DNA of 7,744 nt from assembly GCA_904398675.1 (NCBI GenBank), contig CAJFPI010000166.1, positions 1 to 7,744 on the forward strand, in the 5' to 3' direction. Both the position numbers and the translations under genes were made by a program. Origin of the DNA: an uncultured Oscillospiraceae bacterium (lineage in GTDB: Bacteria; Bacillota; Clostridia; Oscillospirales; Oscillospiraceae). The notes beneath the pieces were generated by a model. The model was not told the DNA's origin. It did not search any database and saw nothing but the letters and a program-made list of their open reading frames with translations. This document shows positions 4,257 to 7,744 of this stretch, one piece after another (position 1 is the stretch's first letter; every line of letters begins with the position of its first letter).

Positions 4257-4847
4257 ATGAAGAAAAGCAGTATTGCAGCAATCTCCGTTATGGCTACCAT
4301 GGGAGGACTTCTCCTGGCGATCGGCATGTGCATGTGCCTGCTCCCGGCGTGGCACGCCTTTACCCCCGGCGTCATTCTGGCTCTGCTGGGCGCCGTTGTC
4401 CTTTTGGCCATCTGGCCGGTGTACCGGAAGGCGGCCGGCAAGGGCACCGTCCATTTCACAGGCGGGCAGACAGCGGCAGTGCTGCTGGGACTGACGGGAG
4501 CAGTCGTCTTCGGCATCGGCCTTGTCAACTGCCTGCAGGCTGTCACTGCGGCCGGCCTGGCCGTGGGCATTGCAGGGATCATCCTGCTGCTGGCGGCTGC
4601 TGCGGTGTGGCGCAGAGCCGCCGGCAAGAAGGCCATTGCCTTTCATGGGAGGACAGTCCTGGCCTATGCTATCGGAGTCGCCGGGGCCCTGGTGCTGGGG
4701 GTCGGCATGTGTATGACCATGGTGTGGGGAGCTGCCTACCTTGTCCCGGGCGTGATCGTGGGCTGCGCGGGCCTTCTCATCTGCGTTCTCAACATGACGC
4801 TGCGCCTGATCAAAGGGGCGCAGGCTTCGGACAGCCGGAGGGGATAA
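4257..4847 (+). CDS. Six-helix integral membrane protein, three two-helix units, function unknown
   Basis: Encodes 196 residues with six predicted transmembrane helices at about 6-29, 36-54, 71-91, 96-117, 132-156 and 160-181. These form three homologous two-helix units joined by short basic loops (YRKAAGK at 56-62, WRRAAGKK at 118-125). Units 1 and 3 share GxGMCM at the end of their first helix (GMCMC at 23-27, GMCMT at 150-154); unit 2 has GIGLVNC. There is no catalytic motif, ATP-binding site or signal peptide. Positive charges on the loops between units put them, the N terminus and the C terminus in the cytoplasm. AGGAAGGAAG (4241-4250) lies six bases before the ATG at 4257, which is preferred over the earlier in-frame ATG at 4071 because the upstream part is basic, lacks a ribosome site and overlaps the previous gene. 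It is the second gene of the unit and a strong terminator follows. Confidence 0.85.
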   Translation: MKKSSIAAISVMATMGGLLLAIGMCMCLLPAWHAFTPGVILALLGAVVLLAIWPVYRKAAGKGTVHFTGGQTAAVLLGLTGAVVFGIGLVNCLQAVTAAGLAVGIAGIILLLAAAAVWRRAAGKKAIAFHGRTVLAYAIGVAGALVLGVGMCMTMVWGAAYLVPGVIVGCAGLLICVLNMTLRLIKGAQASDSRRG

Positions 4848-4864
4848 AGAATGGGGCAAGCCGG

Positions 4865-4917
4865 AGAGGGCCGGCAGCGGGACCAAAACGGTCCGGCTGC
4901 CGGCCCTCTTTTTCTTT
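4865..4917 (+). terminator. Strong Rho-independent terminator after the membrane protein gene
   Basis: A long stem: AGAGGGCCGGCAGC (from 4865) plus GGACC pair with GGTCC plus GCTGCCGGCCCTCT, with one G/G mismatch and a loop of about five bases (AAAAC). A TTTTTCTTT tract follows to 4917. On the opposite strand there is no T-tract after the stem, so it should not serve the converging patatin gene well. Confidence 0.92.
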
Positions 4918-5028
4918 ATGCCGTCAGACGGCCCAAGTGTGTTTTGTGATCCGCCGGATAAAATCAATGTTGTAAAACAGCCGGGCGCTGCAGCTGGATC
5001 CTGCAGTTAAAATAGGGCGTGGGACACC

Positions 5029-5880
5029 TCACCCCCGGAGAAATGCCTCCACCTCGTCCAGGCGGACCATGCCCTGGTCATAGCCGTCCTGCCACAGGGC
5101 CCGGATCTTCTGCACGTCCCGCTCGGTGCGGTGGAACCCTGCGGTGCTGGTGGGGGCGAAGAGGAGGACCCGTCCTTCCTTTTCCAGCTGGAACAGCCGC
5201 TGCCGCGCCTCGTTGTAGACATCGGCCCGGCGGCGCATGGTATCGCAGAATTTCGGGTATTTATGGTAAATCAGATCGATCATGGGCTGGAGCTTTTCTG
5301 CATGGCGGATGTACGCCCGCTCCCGGGTGAGCACCACGATCACCCGGTCACAGCCCTTGGCAAAGGCCCGGTCGAAGGGGATGGCGTCAGAGGCGCCGCC
5401 GTCCATGCAGGGCTTGCCCTGGATATCGAAGACAGGAAAGAGCAGGGGGAGGGCGCAGGTGGCCTGCAGGAGCTTAAAGCGGTCGTCCCCCCGCTCCACG
5501 GGGAAGTATTCCGCCTTGCCGGTGTCCAGGTTTGTCACCACCGCCTCCACCTCTCCGGGATAGGCGGCAAAGGCGTCGTAATCAAAGGGGACCAGCTGGT
5601 TGGGAATGGTGCTGTAGACAAAGTCCAGGCCGAAATAGGCCCGGTTGTCCCGCTGCAGCAGATTGCCTGCGCCCATGTACCGCTTGTCGTTGACATAGCG
5701 GACCATGATCTCCAGGTTCCGCCCGGGCTGCCGGGACACATAGCTGACGCCGTAGGCGATGCCGGCGGAGACGCCGATGACATAGTCGCACATCAGGTCC
5801 CGGGCGAGGAGCGCGTCGCAGACGCCGGTGGAGAAGATGGTGCGGATGGCGCCGCCCTCCAATACAATGCCAGTTTTCAT
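5029..5880 (-). CDS. Patatin-like phospholipase family protein
   Basis: Encodes 283 residues. The catalytic features of patatin-like acyl hydrolases are present: an oxyanion-hole loop near the N terminus (LEGGAIR, residues 7-13, in place of the common GGGxR/K), the nucleophile elbow GVSAG (36-40, Ser38) and the catalytic Asp in DGG (160-162, Asp160), which form the Ser-Asp dyad. No signal peptide is seen, so it probably acts in the cytosol on membrane lipids; the substrate is unknown. Length and motifs fit the YjjU/RssA-like bacterial group. The start at 5880 has AAAGGAG five to six bases upstream; the frame is open 33 codons further but through a region of hairpins. It converges on the membrane protein gene and has no clear terminator in the 111 bp between its stop and that gene's terminator. 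Its leader holds the hairpin cluster at 5913-6120. Confidence 0.93.
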   Translation of the reverse strand: MKTGIVLEGGAIRTIFSTGVCDALLARDLMCDYVIGVSAGIAYGVSYVSRQPGRNLEIMVRYVNDKRYMGAGNLLQRDNRAYFGLDFVYSTIPNQLVPFDYDAFAAYPGEVEAVVTNLDTGKAEYFPVERGDDRFKLLQATCALPLLFPVFDIQGKPCMDGGASDAIPFDRAFAKGCDRVIVVLTRERAYIRHAEKLQPMIDLIYHKYPKFCDTMRRRADVYNEARQRLFQLEKEGRVLLFAPTSTAGFHRTERDVQKIRALWQDGYDQGMVRLDEVEAFLRG

Positions 5881-5912
5881 GGATTCTCCTTTCTCGGTAA
5901 AAACAGGGCTGA

Positions 5913-6120
5913 AAACTTCATGCGCCACAGGCGCACCACGAACACAGGCAAAAGCCGGGGCGCATGAAGTTTCGCGCATATGGGCCGTCCCGGCCCATGC
6001 GCTTGGATTTCATGGCCGTGCCGCTGAAAGCGGCACCTGGCCAATTTTGCTATGCTTTTGCATAGCAAAAATAAAATCAAAGCGCCCGCAGGCTGTCGGA
6101 AAATGGTTTCCGGCAGCCTG
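5913..6120. repeat. Cluster of five hairpins between copA and the patatin gene
   Basis: Five consecutive inverted repeats: (1) AAACTTCATGCGCC (5913-5926) with GGCGCATGAAGTTT (5959-5972), a perfect 14-bp stem around 32 bases; (2) GCGCATATGGGCC / GGCCCATGCGC (5974-6002), with a 2-base bulge; (3) GTGCCGCT-GAA-AGCGGCAC (6018-6036); (4) TTTTGCTATGC-TTTT-GCATAGCAAAA (6045-6070), a perfect 11-bp stem; (5) 14-bp stem with one wobble pair around ATGG (6089-6120). No credible ORF covers them. They may be a structured leader RNA, an interspersed palindromic element, or partly copA termination signals. Hairpin 5 on the minus strand is followed, after about 10 GC-rich bases, by a T-rich stretch and could be a poor copA terminator. 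Confidence 0.7.
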
Positions 6121-6176
6121 AAAGCCTTTTATCCACTTCGCCTGCGGGCTGGGGCGCCCTGCAGGCAGGTGGTCCT

Positions 6177-7744
6177 CTATTGGGTTTGGATGTCCGTCAC
6201 CTCGTAGCCCGCCTCGGTGACGGCGGCGACCAGGTCCTGATCGGTGACTGTCCCGGGAACGGTGACGGCCGCCTGCTTTTCCTCCAGGCTGACGGACACG
6301 TCCGCCGCCCCGGGGATTCCCTCCAGAGCGCGGGTCACATGCCTGACGCAGTTCTGGCACATCATGCCCTCCACCAGAAGGATCTTCCTCACGCCGGGGA
6401 CCTGGGGCGCGGCCGCCTGCGCGGCCGGCTTGGCCGGGGCAGCGGGAACGGTAGAGACGGAGACGGTGTGGCTCTGTTCCGGGGAGATGGTGCCGCCGGA
6501 TGCGGCGGAGCCGTGCTTGGGCTTGAAAAACCGCAGGCGCAGGGCGTTGGACACCACAAACACGGAGCTGAAACTCATGGCCAGCGCCGCCACCATGGGG
6601 TTCATCCGCAGCTGGAAGGCGGCGTAGAAACACCCGGCGGCGATGGGGATGCAGATCACGTTGTAGAAGAAGGCCCAGAACAGGTTCTCCTTGATGCTGC
6701 GGATGGTGGCGCGGCTGAGCTCGACGGCCCCCGCCACATCCAGCAGGTCGTTTTTCATCAGCACGATGTCGGCGGATTCCATGGCCACGTCGGTGCCCGC
6801 GCCGATGGCGATGCCCACGTCGGCCCGGGCCAGGGCGGGAGCGTCGTTGATGCCGTCGCCCACCATGGCCACCTTTTTCCCGCTCTCCTGCAGGCGGCGG
6901 ATCTCCTGCTCCTTGTCCTGGGGCAGCACCTCCGCCACCACCCGGTCCACGCCCACCTGGCGGCGGATGGCTTCGGCGGTCTTTTTGTGGTCGCCGGTGA
7001 GCATGACCACCTGGATGCCCATGTCCCGCAGCTCCCGGATGGCGGCCTTGCTGGTGGGTTTCACCACGTCTGCCACCGCCACCACACCCAAGAGCTGCCC
7101 GCCGGCGGCGAAGAACAGGGGCGTTTTGCCCTGGTCGGCCATCTGGTCCTGGAGCTGCTCCAGGGCGCCGTCGTGGACGCCGGCGGCGTCCAGCAGCTTT
7201 TGGTTGCCCGCAAGGCATGCCACGCCGCGGATGGTTCCCTGGATGCCCTGGCCGGGAATCTGGGTGAAATCCTCCACCGGCAGGAAGGAGATCCCGTCCG
7301 CCTCCGCCTGGGCTACGATGGCCCGGGCCAGGGGGTGCTCCGACAGCTTTTCAAGAGACGCGGCCAGCTGCAAGAGCTGCTCCCTGGTGATGCCCTCCCG
7401 GCACACCAGGTCCGTGACCATGGGGCGGCCCTGGGTGATGGTGCCGGTCTTGTCCAGCACCACCACATCCACGCTGTGGGCGGTCTCCAGGGCCTCGGCG
7501 GATTTGATGAGGATGCCACCCGCTGCCCCCCGCCCCGTACCCACCATGATGGCGGTGGGGGTGGCCAGCCCCAGGGCGCAGGGGCAGGACACCACCAGCA
7601 CCGACACGGCGATGGTGAGGGCAAACTCAAAGGTGGCGCCGCAGAGGAGCCACACGACAGCGGAGACCAGGGCGATGGCGATGACCACCGGCACAAACAC
7701 CCCGGCCACCTTGTCCGCCAGCTTTGCAATGGGGGCCTTGGAGC
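6177..7744 (-). CDS. copA: Copper-type P1B-ATPase with C-terminal HMA domain, 5' part missing
   Basis: Partial: 521 residues are visible and the frame is open through the right edge (SKAPIAKLADKVAGVFVP), so the GTG at 7709 is an internal Val codon and not the start. Counting from the first complete codon, the visible parts are the metal-channel motif CPC (53-55), phosphorylation motif DKTGT (97-101, Asp97), SEHPLA of the nucleotide domain (134-139), TGD (249-251), GDGIND (295-300) and the last two helices with YN (360-361) and MSFSS, the signature of Cu(I)-exporting P1B-1 ATPases. After a Pro/Ala-rich linker comes an HMA domain (about 452-521, 6180-6389) with GMMCQNC (Cys462, Cys465). The protein exports Cu(I) from the cytosol in an ATP-driven cycle. 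Most CopA proteins carry HMA domains at the N terminus; whether this one has those as well is outside the window. The gene ends in TAG, and the patatin gene follows on the same strand after 296 bp. Confidence 0.95.
   Translation of the reverse strand, partial: SKAPIAKLADKVAGVFVPVVIAIALVSAVVWLLCGATFEFALTIAVSVLVVSCPCALGLATPTAIMVGTGRGAAGGILIKSAEALETAHSVDVVVLDKTGTITQGRPMVTDLVCREGITREQLLQLAASLEKLSEHPLARAIVAQAEADGISFLPVEDFTQIPGQGIQGTIRGVACLAGNQKLLDAAGVHDGALEQLQDQMADQGKTPLFFAAGGQLLGVVAVADVVKPTSKAAIRELRDMGIQVVMLTGDHKKTAEAIRRQVGVDRVVAEVLPQDKEQEIRRLQESGKKVAMVGDGINDAPALARADVGIAIGAGTDVAMESADIVLMKNDLLDVAGAVELSRATIRSIKENLFWAFFYNVICIPIAAGCFYAAFQLRMNPMVAALAMSFSSVFVVSNALRLRFFKPKHGSAASGGTISPEQSHTVSVSTVPAAPAKPAAQAAAPQVPGVRKILLVEGMMCQNCVRHVTRALEGIPGAADVSVSLEEKQAAVTVPGTVTDQDLVAAVTEAGYEVTDIQTQ

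Noticed and set aside
4918..5028. Terminator for the patatin gene
   Set aside because: Small palindromes (GCCGTC-A-GACGGC, ATCCG-C-CGGAT, CTGCAG pairs) are present, but none has a stem of useful length with a T-tract on the minus strand.
5131..5967. 278-codon open frame opposite the patatin gene
   Set aside because: Antisense shadow; the patatin frame has the catalytic motifs and a good ribosome site.
6010..7218. 402-codon open frame on the minus strand overlapping copA
   Set aside because: Arg/Gly/Pro-rich product of an alternative frame of copA that runs through the hairpin cluster; it has no family signature.
7577..7709. GTG at 7709 as the true start of the ATPase
   Set aside because: The frame continues to the window edge with the conserved APIAKLADKVAGVFVP sequence, so this GTG codes an internal Val.

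Overview
The window looks like a chromosomal segment from a GC-rich Clostridia-class Firmicute, plausibly a gut Oscillospiraceae-type genome. This is inferred from strong AGGAGG-type ribosome binding sites, GC-rich codon third positions beside AT-rich promoters, a Bce-type two-component system, a secreted LysM protein and many small flavin/ferredoxin proteins. No rRNA, tRNA, CRISPR array, transposase or phage gene is visible.

Layout. Positions 1-1064 (minus strand) hold an OmpR-family response regulator followed, with a 4-base ATGA overlap, by the start of its histidine kinase, which runs off the left edge. The kinase has two membrane helices and almost no extracellular loop, as in intramembrane-sensing (BceS-like) kinases. 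A TTACA-N4-TGTAA dyad, the published BceR-type motif, sits just upstream of the predicted promoter of this operon. Positions 1260-3683 (plus strand) hold a secreted LysM protein with two SnoaL/NTF2-like domains, then two FMN-binding split-barrel (PPOX-like) genes, the second fused to a 2[4Fe-4S] ferredoxin domain. The LysM-SnoaL gene and the first PPOX gene each have a promoter preceded by a near-identical 48-bp control region (43/48 identical) carrying GTTACC/GGTAAC and CACAATATTGTG dyads. They are therefore probably co-regulated. A strong terminator closes this block at 3726-3773.

Positions 3872-4847 (plus strand) hold a two-gene unit of unknown function: a small protein built from five 11-residue amphipathic repeats, and a six-helix membrane protein made of three two-helix units. 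It ends in a strong terminator. Converging on it from the right (minus strand) are a patatin-like phospholipase (5029-5880) and the C-terminal two-thirds of a CopA-type copper P1B-ATPase (6177 to the right edge) with an extra HMA domain at its C terminus. The 296 bp between these two genes hold five consecutive hairpins that no gene explains.

Working view (inference): the left half is an envelope-stress or antimicrobial-peptide-responsive region. A Bce-like sensor system lies divergent to a cell-wall-binding secreted protein and small redox flavoproteins. The dyads at the three promoters share a 4-base spacer, and the promoter-proximal ones lie at about the same distance from the -35, so one regulator could serve all three. 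The most notable items are the duplicated control region, an internal Shine-Dalgarno/ATG exactly at the LysM/SnoaL junction (possible secreted and cytosolic forms from one gene), the 11-mer repeat protein with its membrane partner, and the hairpin cluster.
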